DNA from: Phycisphaerales bacterium
GTDB lineage: Bacteria; Planctomycetota; Phycisphaerae; Phycisphaerales; SM1A02
Assembly (NCBI GenBank): GCA_007135295.1
Contig: SLJD01000232.1
Coordinates: forward strand, 1-11,869
Direction of reading: 5' to 3'
Length of the DNA stretch: 11,869 bases
Shown here: piece by piece, positions 5,917 through 11,869 of the stretch
Position numbering within the stretch: the first letter of the stretch is position 1
Layout of the letters: every line of letters begins with the position of its first letter
The notes under the pieces: model-generated
Told to the model about the DNA's origin: nothing
Seen by the model: only the letters and a program-made list of their open reading frames with translations
The model's database searches: none
Translations under genes and position numbers: made by a program

Positions 5917-7935
5917 GTGACCAAAGCCAAGACTGAACGCCCGTTGCTCGACACGTCCATCATCGCCGCCCTCCACCGGGCCGACGGGATGTGGCGTGGC
6001 GTGGTCGGCCGCGCCGACGGCAACCGACTGGCAATCATCGAAACGAAAGATTTTCCCCAAACTGATCCCCCGACCGTGGATGCTTGGCTTGAGTCGCATC
6101 AGGCCGGTCAGGTCATCGTCGTGCTGCCTGCCGGCACCGTGATCTGCCGCAGTTGTCCGCTGCCCGATGCGGATCCGCAGCAGTTGGAAACCGCCCTGCG
6201 GCTGCAGGCCGAAGCCCAGTTGCTCGGCACCGCCCCCCCGCACCGACAGGCCATGGCGGTCCTGCACCCGGCGGATAATGAGCAATCACGCAGCGGACTG
6301 ATTCTCGCCTGGCCGGAAGGCAACGAACCTGAGATTCCGACACATCGCGAAGATGTGCAATTTACCGCCGATGTTGCGGCGGTAGCGGCATTGCTGAACG
6401 GCCACCGGCCGGCGGACCCGCTGCTCTGGGCGGACGGCCGCTCCGGGGCGCTGAGTTTTGCGATGACGCATGCAGGCGGCGTGACGTTCCGCGCGACGCG
6501 TGAGAACACCGAGTCGCCCCACGAATGGGTCCAGGGGGTCACTCGCACCCTTGCGGAAACCGCGCTCAACGCCAGTCACACGCCGGAATACATCGACGGG
6601 CTGCGCGAATCTGTTGCCAGCCGCTTCGGCGATTTATCAGTTCCCGCGACGGTGCTGTGGCTGCCTGATGAGCTTCATGTCTCGCTCGCCCAGCGGATGA
6701 CCGGCCATGATCCGGGCAGCGACCCGCAGTCGTGGTGGAATCAGTTCGGCGTCGCGGCCGGGGCGCTGCTCACGCAGGCCGATCAACTTGCCCCCCTGGC
6801 TGCCATGCAGCAGCAACCCCCGGCCAGCAATCCGTCAACTGTTGAACGCGTGGTGGCGGCGCTGTCCACGCCGCGAACGGCCGTCACGCTGGCGGTGGTG
6901 GCGGGTGTGATCGCGCTGTTCTCGCCGCTGCTCGTACACGGCGCGCGGCTGATGGTGCTGGAGAGCAAGCTCAGTGATCTGGAGACGAATCGCGCCGAGG
7001 TCGAGCAGCTCGATCGCCGCCTTGCCATGTACGAGGCGATGCGGAACCGGAGCTGGCCGATGACCAAGATCATTTCCGATGTCGTCAACAACGCTCCACA
7101 GGGCATTGAGCTTGAATCGATCAGCGTGTCGTTCGGCGAGGGTGACGCGATCATGATCAGCGGACACGCCGTCGAGCAGAACGGTCAGTCGCCGAGTGAG
7201 ATCGCATATCTCATGGAAGATCAACTCCAGGCGACAGGCATCTTTCAGCATCCGCGAGTGAACCTTGACTCGCCGAATGTTCACGGCGATCAGTATCGCT
7301 TCCGACTCAACGCTTACGTCAGCGACCCGCTTCGAATCCGCGATTACGACGAAACCGAGGATTTCGCGAAGCTAACGCTTCGGCAGCGGCTGTATCCCGA
7401 ACTGCTTGAACAGGAACAGCCAGGCGAGACGGGGCTGACCGTCCCGGGGGCGGGCGAAGTGCGCGAGCCGGCAGACGATCCATCCACCACGGACCCGCCG
7501 CGTCTGGCCCAGGGCGAGCAAACATCACCGCGGCAAGCGGGCGAATCCCCTTCGGGCGATGGACCGTCGGCCGCCGGCGCCGAGCCGCGCGGTCCAGCCG
7601 ATCATGACAGTCAAGGTGCCGGCGATCGCGGCGAGTCGGACCAGCAAGCGTCCCGGCCGGATCGCCCCGACCGACCAGACAGCCCGTTCGGACAGGGCCG
7701 CACGCGGCCGGACGGCGATCGCCGAAGCGAAGGCGACGACACGGAAGTCGCCGGCCCCCAGTCCATCCCCGATGAGCTTTCAGCCCGGCAAGTCGAAGCG
7801 ATGTCACCCGATGAAGCGCGCCGGCTCATGGCTGAGTACGCCCGTGCGATGCGACTTTCCGGCCTCGACGATGAGACCAGTGAACGGCTGCGCAATGATT
7901 TCAACCTCCTGCGCCAGCGGGCCCGTAACCGATGA
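5917..7935 (+). CDS. gspL: T2SS inner-membrane assembly protein GspL (PilM-PilN-like) with long periplasmic tail
   Basis: GspL recruits the GspE ATPase to the membrane platform. The GTG start is supported by GAGGT 7 bases upstream. Residues about 12-290 form a degenerate actin-like (PilM/GspL cytoplasmic) domain. Patterns include VIVVLPAGTVICRSCPLP followed by a helix (LETALRLQAEAQLL), LLWADGRSGALSFAM, and WNQFGVAAGALL near the end. One membrane helix lies at about 321-342, then a coiled coil (about 345-375), then a PilN-like ferredoxin-type domain (about 378-468, GIELESISVSF). The remaining ~190 residues are unusual: a hydrophilic low-complexity region (about 504-615) with RPDRPDRPD at 580-588, then a charged helical end (SPDEARRLMAEYARAMRL and beyond). 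At 672 residues it far exceeds the usual ~400. A fused pilM-pilN product is the alternative reading; the T2SS neighbours favour GspL. Confidence 0.85.
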   Translation: MTKAKTERPLLDTSIIAALHRADGMWRGVVGRADGNRLAIIETKDFPQTDPPTVDAWLESHQAGQVIVVLPAGTVICRSCPLPDADPQQLETALRLQAEAQLLGTAPPHRQAMAVLHPADNEQSRSGLILAWPEGNEPEIPTHREDVQFTADVAAVAALLNGHRPADPLLWADGRSGALSFAMTHAGGVTFRATRENTESPHEWVQGVTRTLAETALNASHTPEYIDGLRESVASRFGDLSVPATVLWLPDELHVSLAQRMTGHDPGSDPQSWWNQFGVAAGALLTQADQLAPLAAMQQQPPASNPSTVERVVAALSTPRTAVTLAVVAGVIALFSPLLVHGARLMVLESKLSDLETNRAEVEQLDRRLAMYEAMRNRSWPMTKIISDVVNNAPQGIELESISVSFGEGDAIMISGHAVEQNGQSPSEIAYLMEDQLQATGIFQHPRVNLDSPNVHGDQYRFRLNAYVSDPLRIRDYDETEDFAKLTLRQRLYPELLEQEQPGETGLTVPGAGEVREPADDPSTTDPPRLAQGEQTSPRQAGESPSGDGPSAAGAEPRGPADHDSQGAGDRGESDQQASRPDRPDRPDSPFGQGRTRPDGDRRSEGDDTEVAGPQSIPDELSARQVEAMSPDEARRLMAEYARAMRLSGLDDETSERLRNDFNLLRQRARNR

Positions 7936-7998
7936 CGCGATTCATGACTATCCTCTGCGCAATGATCCGGACGAACCCGGCATGGAAAGCTGTTCCTT
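7936..7998 (+). other. gspL-gspM gap crossed by a 25-codon ORF
   Basis: The 63-base spacer holds an out-of-frame ORF (7932-8009, 25 residues, MTRFMTIL...) that starts with ATGA on the gspL stop and ends 11 bases inside gspM. GGAAAG (7984-7989) is the likely gspM ribosome site. GGAA (7984-7987) could pair with TTCC (7993-7996), a very weak stem. No promoter or terminator is visible. Confidence 0.35.
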
Positions 7999-8607
7999 AT
8001 GAATATTGAGCACTGGCGCGAACGGTATCGCTCGCTGTCCCCGCCGATGCAGTGGATCGTGCTGCTTGGCGTGCCGGCGATCATGATCTGGCTCTATTAC
8101 GATTACGTGCTGCTGACGGCCGCGGACTGGCGTGACGAAGCGAACAGCGTGCAGACCGAACTGCGACAGGCCGAGGCCGAAGACCGCGAAACGCGCATCA
8201 ATCAGTTGAGAAGCGCGGTGCTGGCGTACGGCGAGGTGGAGCTTCCCCTGACGGTCGACGAAGGCCGCCAGGCCATGAACAGCGCGATCACTGAGACGAC
8301 GCGGCAGCATGCCGTCTCGGTCGATTCCGTCACCAGCCGCGGCGTGGGCAACATGCCGAGCGATGCGCTGCCGGGCGTGCTCGAGTCGGGCTCGCCGGCG
8401 CGGCTGATTGTCGATCTGCGGTTCGAAGCCCGACCGGAAGACGCCATCGACCTGCTGGCTGATCTTGAATCGCATCCGCACATTCACGCCGTCAGTTCGG
8501 TGCGCATGAGCAAGAGTCAGCGTTCCGGGCGTCTGTCGGTCGACCTGACGATCGAGTCGTGGGTCCGGACGCCGGAAGAATCCGGCCGGCGAGGAGGCAT
8601 CACGTGA
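7999..8607 (+). CDS. gspM: T2SS inner-membrane protein GspM (PilO-like)
   Basis: This bitopic inner-membrane protein of 202 residues pairs with GspL in the assembly platform. A short cytoplasmic N-terminus (residues 1-17) precedes one membrane helix at about 18-38 (WIVLLGVPAIMIWLYYDYV). A charged coiled coil follows at about 43-75, then a periplasmic ferredoxin-like domain at about 80-190 (strands such as RLIVDLRFEA and RLSVDLTIESW). This is the GspM/PilO layout with normal length. Sequence identity in this family is low, so the call rests on architecture plus position directly after gspL. ATG 7999 follows GGAAAG by 9 bases. The stop overlaps the next gene's ATG by one base. Confidence 0.87.
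   Translation: MNIEHWRERYRSLSPPMQWIVLLGVPAIMIWLYYDYVLLTAADWRDEANSVQTELRQAEAEDRETRINQLRSAVLAYGEVELPLTVDEGRQAMNSAITETTRQHAVSVDSVTSRGVGNMPSDALPGVLESGSPARLIVDLRFEARPEDAIDLLADLESHPHIHAVSSVRMSKSQRSGRLSVDLTIESWVRTPEESGRRGGIT
8591..8597 (+). promoter_or_regulatory. Ribosome binding site of the GspC/PilP-like gene
   Basis: GAGGAGG inside the end of gspM is a strong Shine-Dalgarno. It lies 9 bases from ATG 8607 and 6 from in-frame GTG 8604; either start gives essentially the same protein. Confidence 0.75.
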
Positions 8608-9383
8608 TGGAATTCAATCGTGAATCGCTGAAGGGGCCGCTGGGAATCAGTCTTGCCGCCGTCATATTGCTTGTGCTGGTGGCGGTGGTGTACGCACCGG
8701 CGCTGTCAGACGCCTTCTCGACGCCGGGCTATCGCACGTCGGAGGCGACTGATGCGATGTCCCGGCACGTCGACCAGTACAGCGAGCAGAAGCGGTTGTA
8801 CCGCGACCGGTTCACCGGGCGGTCGATCTTCTTCCGCCCGCCGGCCCCACCTCCCCCGCCGCGGGAAGATCCACCGGAGGTGGAAGAGCCGCCGGAGGAG
8901 CCGCCGGAAGAGCCGCCGAAACCGACCGGCCCGCCACCGGCTCCGGACGATTATCAGGGGCCGCGGCCGATCGCGATCCTCGGCAATGAGGTCTGGTTCG
9001 ACAACGACATGAGGATGCGTGTCGGCGATGACGAGGTGGACGGCCTTCAGGTGATCGAGACGAGTCCGCCGTGGTCGATCCGCGTCTCGCACAAGTATCG
9101 CGATCATGAGGTTGGCGAGTACGATGTCTCCCTGTTTGATCGCGAGGACATGTTTGACGGCACCCAGACGGCCTCATCCAGTCTGCCGGGCCTGATCCGA
9201 CCCGATTCGGGAGAGGAGTCCATCCCGGGCCGGGTGGAGATCCCCGAAGGCGGCGGGTCCGGCGGACAGTCCGGCCGGGACGCGCAATCCGGACGCGACG
9301 CTGATTCCGACCGGGAGGCCCGGATCGAACGGGCCCGGCGCATTCGACAGGAACGGTCGGGGGAATCCGGCGAAGGCCGGTAG
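8607..9383 (+). CDS. GspC/PilP-like inner-membrane linker protein
   Basis: This bitopic protein of 258 residues probably connects the inner-membrane platform to the secretin. ATG 8607 overlaps the gspM stop (TGATG) and follows GAGGAGG by 9 bases. One N-terminal membrane helix lies at residues 13-33, then a charged region. A Pro/Glu-rich linker follows (about 77-115, PPEEPPEEPP). A compact beta-rich segment at about 116-178 (GPRPIAILGNEVWF, then MRVGDDEVDGLQVIE and SIRV) matches the homology region of GspC and PilP: strand, turn, 'vGd' loop, strand. In those families this region binds the N0 domain of the secretin. The C-terminal 80 residues are Arg/Asp/Gly-rich and repeat SGRDA. Position after gspM would also fit gspN, but the fold pattern does not suggest GspN. 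Functional assignment is inference; no PDZ domain is visible. Confidence 0.65.
   Translation: MEFNRESLKGPLGISLAAVILLVLVAVVYAPALSDAFSTPGYRTSEATDAMSRHVDQYSEQKRLYRDRFTGRSIFFRPPAPPPPPREDPPEVEEPPEEPPEEPPKPTGPPPAPDDYQGPRPIAILGNEVWFDNDMRMRVGDDEVDGLQVIETSPPWSIRVSHKYRDHEVGEYDVSLFDREDMFDGTQTASSSLPGLIRPDSGEESIPGRVEIPEGGGSGGQSGRDAQSGRDADSDREARIERARRIRQERSGESGEGR
8889..8912 (+). repeat. 12-base PPEE-coding tandem repeat in the GspC-like gene
   Basis: Two 12-base units (8889-8900 and 8901-8912), differing at one base, encode PPEE twice. A partial third unit begins at 8913. They form the Pro/Glu-rich linker between membrane helix and beta domain, so copy-number change would alter linker length. Confidence 0.75.
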
Positions 9384-9478
9384 GCAGCCACCGATGCCGC
9401 CGGACGGCGGCCGCTGCTCATCGCGTGCAAGAAATCCGGCACGGAGACGTTCACCGATGCCGGATAAGACAGAATCCC

Positions 9479-9503
9479 CCCTGCCCTCCTCAGATCGGCA
9501 GGG
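9479..9503 (+). other. Inverted repeat upstream of gspD
   Basis: CCCTGCC (9479-9485) and GGCAGGG (9497-9503) can form a 7-base stem with an 11-base loop. No T-tract follows (TTCCCGA), so it is not a standard intrinsic terminator. It could act as an RNA-stabilising or attenuating element between the platform genes and the secretin gene. Confidence 0.4.
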
Positions 9504-9514
9504 TTCCCGACAGC

Positions 9515-9520
9515 AGGAGA
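9515..9520 (+). promoter_or_regulatory. Ribosome binding site of gspD
   Basis: AGGAGA lies 9 bases before GTG 9530 and decides that start. The resulting protein begins with a complete signal peptide. Confidence 0.7.
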
Positions 9521-9529
9521 TTGGCTTTC

Positions 9530-11869
9530 GTGACTGCTGACAGCCCGACGACTCGTACAGGTTCATGGTGGTGTGTGATCGTGATCGGCGCCATGCTGCT
9601 GGTCACGGATTCACTTTCCGCTCAGGACGGCCGGCCCACGCCCGATCAACCCGAGCGTGACACCCGCCCTGAAAGCCAGCGTGACGGCGGCGGCGAACCC
9701 GCTGACGGACAGCAGGAGGGTCAAAGTGACGAGCAGCCCGGCGACGGAGAACCCGGCGAGATCCTCGACGGCGGCGTTGTAGAAGATCCGAATGTGCGGG
9801 TGATGGACGCCGGCGAGGAACGTGACGCGTTGACACATCGCCGCCGAGGGCCGGACAACGATGAACTCGTCAAGCTCGGATTCAATAACGTCGGCGTGGA
9901 AGAATTCGTCCCGTTCATTACGGAAACGACGGGCAAGACCGTCATTCCCTACGGGGCAACGCTCGGCACGCGAAATATCACGGTCGTCAACGATGAATGG
10001 ATCACCCGCGAACAGGCGCTGGATTTCATCTTCCAGGCGTTTCGCCTCAACGACATCGGCGTCGTTGAAACGCCGACGATGATCGTCATCACCTCGGCCG
10101 ATGACGCGGAGCGATCGGGCGTGCACCAGGTGCTCGGGCCGACCGATGAGATCGGCCTGCGACCGGACATGGGCAACCTGGTGACGAAAGTCTTCGGATT
10201 GGAATACACCGCGGCGGAAACCGTCTCCGACCAGCTCGGCGAACTGCCGGACGGCACGAACGTGGCAGTTGATGCGGCGTCGAACCAATTGATCGTCACC
10301 GCGCCGGTCAGCGTGATCCAGCGGATCGGTCGGTTGATCGAGCAGATCGACAAACAGCCGTTCGACCCGGCGCGCCGCCGCGTGTTCCGCCTTCAGTTTG
10401 CCGACGCCGCGGCGGTTGCGGAGAATATCGAAGTCATCTTCGCTGATGACGGCCAACCCGCCCGCCGCACCGGCGGAAACCAGCCCGCGTCAGCGCGGGC
10501 CCGTGCCGCCCAGGCCCGTGGCCAGGGCGGCGGTGCCGGCGAAGGTGGCGCGCTCGAGCCGGTTGAAATGCGTGTCAGCGTCAATGCGCAGCAGAACGCG
10601 GTCATCGTCCATGCCGACATGTCGATCATGGACGACATTGAGGATCTGATCGTCAACCACCTCGACCGGGAGATCAGCCCGCAGGTCGTTCGCACCTATG
10701 ACCTCAAGTACACCGACCCGATCAAGGTCGAGGAACTGCTCCAGGAGATGCTCGGCGGCGGCGGCGCGTTTGGCGGCCAGCGACGTCCGCCGGGCGCTGG
10801 TGGTGGTCGTCAGGCCGGCGGCGGGCAGGCCGGTGGTGGCGGCACCGAAGTCGCCGATGTGGTCGGCCGGATCTACAACATTCGCGCGTACCCGGACTCG
10901 CAGCGGCTGGTCGTGATCAGCAAGACGGAAGACAATTTCCGCCTGCTCGACCACCTCATTCGCGAGATTGATACTCCGATCGATCCCGGTTTGCCGACCG
11001 TCATCGACCTCAAACACGCCGACGCGGTCGATATCTCCGAGCAACTCAACGCCCTGCTCGCTCCGGCGGGCTCGGATGTGCGACTCGTACGCCCCCCCTC
11101 GGGGCTGTCCCCGCTGGGCACCGGCGGACCGGTGGCAGGAGGCGGTGCCGGCGGGCAGCGGCAGGCCGGGCCGGGGGCGGGGCCTTTGCAGGGCCTCGGC
11201 CGTGGCCAGGGCAACGGCGGCGACGCCCGCGATATCCAGTTCCCTTGGCAGACCGGCCGCGATGAACGCACGCAAACTGATGAGTCGGCGCTGGTCGGCA
11301 AGGTCCGCATCGTGCCGATCATCCGTCAGAATGCCGTCGCCGTCCTCGGCCCACCGGAGTACCGCAACGCAATCGAGCAGATGATCGTCGAAGATTTCGA
11401 CAAGCCCGGCCGACAGGTCATGATCTCGGCGGTCATCGCCGAGGTGCAGCTTTCCGATGCGATCGACCTCGGGCTTCGACTGTCAAGCGGCGAGGGTATC
11501 ATGTCGCCAGAACGTTCTGATATGGCGTTTGCGGCCGAGGGACAGTTCAGCGCTCAGGAAGAGGGCATTTTCGGCAGCCTGTTCGACACGTCAGTGCTCG
11601 ATGTGAATTTCAACCTCAATGCGTTCTTCCAGGCCCTCGCCTCGCGCAGCGCCATCCGCATCCTGCAGGAGCCGCGGATTTTCACGGCCGACAACCAGGA
11701 AGCAATCTTCTTCGACGGCCAGTCCGTGCCGTTCATTACCGATTCGTTCCTGACGGATGTCGGCGGCCAGTCGCAGTCGTTCGATTACCAGGACGTGGGC
11801 ATCACGCTTCAGGTCCGCCCGCGCATCACGAGCGAATTGCACGTCGACATGGACATTAACCTCGAATTG
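9530..11869 (+). CDS. gspD: T2SS outer-membrane secretin GspD, 5' part (3' end outside window)
   Basis: This gene encodes the outer-membrane secretin channel; 780 residues are present and the frame is open at the window end. GTG 9530 is supported by AGGAGA 9 bases upstream. A Sec signal peptide (hydrophobic core about 15-26) has a likely cut after A31 (LSA/QDG); no lipobox is seen. An acidic disordered linker spans about 32-110. The N0 domain (about 112-190) is followed by four KH-like repeats: about 215-277 (LVTKVFGLEYTAAETV), 282-380 (VFRLQFADAAAVAENI), 385-483 (VVRTYDLKYTDPIKVEEL) and 487-626 (TVIDLKHADAVDISEQL). Canonical GspD has three. Gly/Gln/Arg-rich inserts occupy about 308-344, 409-439 and 521-587. 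The secretin core begins at about 629 (QVMISAVIAEVQLSDAIDLG) and includes QEPRIFTADNQEAIFF and DVGITLQVRPRI. Confidence 0.94.
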   Translation, partial: MTADSPTTRTGSWWCVIVIGAMLLVTDSLSAQDGRPTPDQPERDTRPESQRDGGGEPADGQQEGQSDEQPGDGEPGEILDGGVVEDPNVRVMDAGEERDALTHRRRGPDNDELVKLGFNNVGVEEFVPFITETTGKTVIPYGATLGTRNITVVNDEWITREQALDFIFQAFRLNDIGVVETPTMIVITSADDAERSGVHQVLGPTDEIGLRPDMGNLVTKVFGLEYTAAETVSDQLGELPDGTNVAVDAASNQLIVTAPVSVIQRIGRLIEQIDKQPFDPARRRVFRLQFADAAAVAENIEVIFADDGQPARRTGGNQPASARARAAQARGQGGGAGEGGALEPVEMRVSVNAQQNAVIVHADMSIMDDIEDLIVNHLDREISPQVVRTYDLKYTDPIKVEELLQEMLGGGGAFGGQRRPPGAGGGRQAGGGQAGGGGTEVADVVGRIYNIRAYPDSQRLVVISKTEDNFRLLDHLIREIDTPIDPGLPTVIDLKHADAVDISEQLNALLAPAGSDVRLVRPPSGLSPLGTGGPVAGGGAGGQRQAGPGAGPLQGLGRGQGNGGDARDIQFPWQTGRDERTQTDESALVGKVRIVPIIRQNAVAVLGPPEYRNAIEQMIVEDFDKPGRQVMISAVIAEVQLSDAIDLGLRLSSGEGIMSPERSDMAFAAEGQFSAQEEGIFGSLFDTSVLDVNFNLNAFFQALASRSAIRILQEPRIFTADNQEAIFFDGQSVPFITDSFLTDVGGQSQSFDYQDVGITLQVRPRITSELHVDMDINLEL

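Larger units (their letters stand above)
9384..9529 (+). other. Longest gap: GspC-like gene to gspD, with hairpin and bridging ORF
   Basis: This 146-base spacer is the largest in the operon. No promoter consensus is evident. It holds an inverted repeat at 9479-9503, the gspD ribosome site AGGAGA (9515-9520), and a 48-codon out-of-frame ORF (9394-9540) ending 11 bases inside gspD, with a second in-frame ATG at 9457. The peptide is Arg/Ser/Pro-rich and unrecognised. Confidence 0.35.

Noticed and set aside
6139..6159. CRSC in GspL as a redox or metal CxxC motif
   Set aside because: It lies in a strand-turn of the actin-like domain with no partner cysteines, so it is probably incidental.
5917..9383. 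Reading the L/M/C-like genes as a type IV pilus pilMNOP set
   Set aside because: PilM- and PilN-like parts are fused in one protein as in GspL, and the flanking genes encode a full T2SS pseudopilin set including GspK, which is T2SS-specific.
9611..10456. A 281-residue minus-strand frame opposite the start of gspD
   Set aside because: It is antisense to the GspD N0/N1 region, where sense-strand conservation explains the open frame.

Overview
The window is a single, densely packed, plus-strand operon encoding a type II secretion system (T2SS). It runs gspE (3' end only), gspF, gspG, gspH, gspI, gspJ, gspK, gspL, gspM, a GspC/PilP-like gene, and gspD (5' part, cut by the window end). No tRNA, rRNA, CRISPR array, insertion sequence or convincing promoter was seen. 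The longest stretch without a gene is 146 bases. The DNA is GC-rich with frequent GTG/TTG or overlapping starts. The acidic, Pro/Asp/Arg-rich extracytoplasmic tails, the PilM/PilN-like GspL and the gene order suggest a Planctomycetota-type bacterium (possibly Phycisphaerae). That assignment is inference from style, not proof.

Layout: 1-1845 holds the cytoplasmic ATPase end and the inner-membrane platform protein GspF. 1921-5855 holds five consecutive pseudopilin genes in the order G-H-I-J-K, each with a prepilin-peptidase type leader. GspG is the major pseudopilin; H, I, J and K form the tip. 5917-9383 holds the inner-membrane assembly platform: GspL (actin-like domain, one membrane helix, PilN-like domain, long extra tail), GspM, and a bitopic Pro-rich protein with a GspC/PilP homology-region-like beta domain. 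9530-11869 holds the outer-membrane secretin GspD, from its signal peptide into the secretin core.

How they work together: GspE hydrolyses ATP on the cytoplasmic face against GspL/GspF, driving a GspG pseudopilus capped by H/I/J/K. The GspC-like protein would link the platform to the N0 domain of GspD. Most genes overlap or abut (E/F, H/I, I/J, J/K, M/C-like), which points to translational coupling. The order E-F-G-H-I-J-K-L-M-C-D is the classical C-D-E...M order rotated by two genes.

The unusual parts are additions to standard components. GspD appears to have four KH-like N-repeats after N0 instead of three, and three of the four carry a Gly/Gln/Arg-rich insert in the same loop. GspL has a periplasmic extension of about 190 residues. 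GspJ and GspL share an RPD-repeat tail. GspK carries two EF-hand-like calcium loops and a Gly-Arg-Gln repeat insert. Several intergenic gaps are crossed by small out-of-frame ORFs that may couple translation. No wholly new system was identified; this is a divergent, decorated T2SS.
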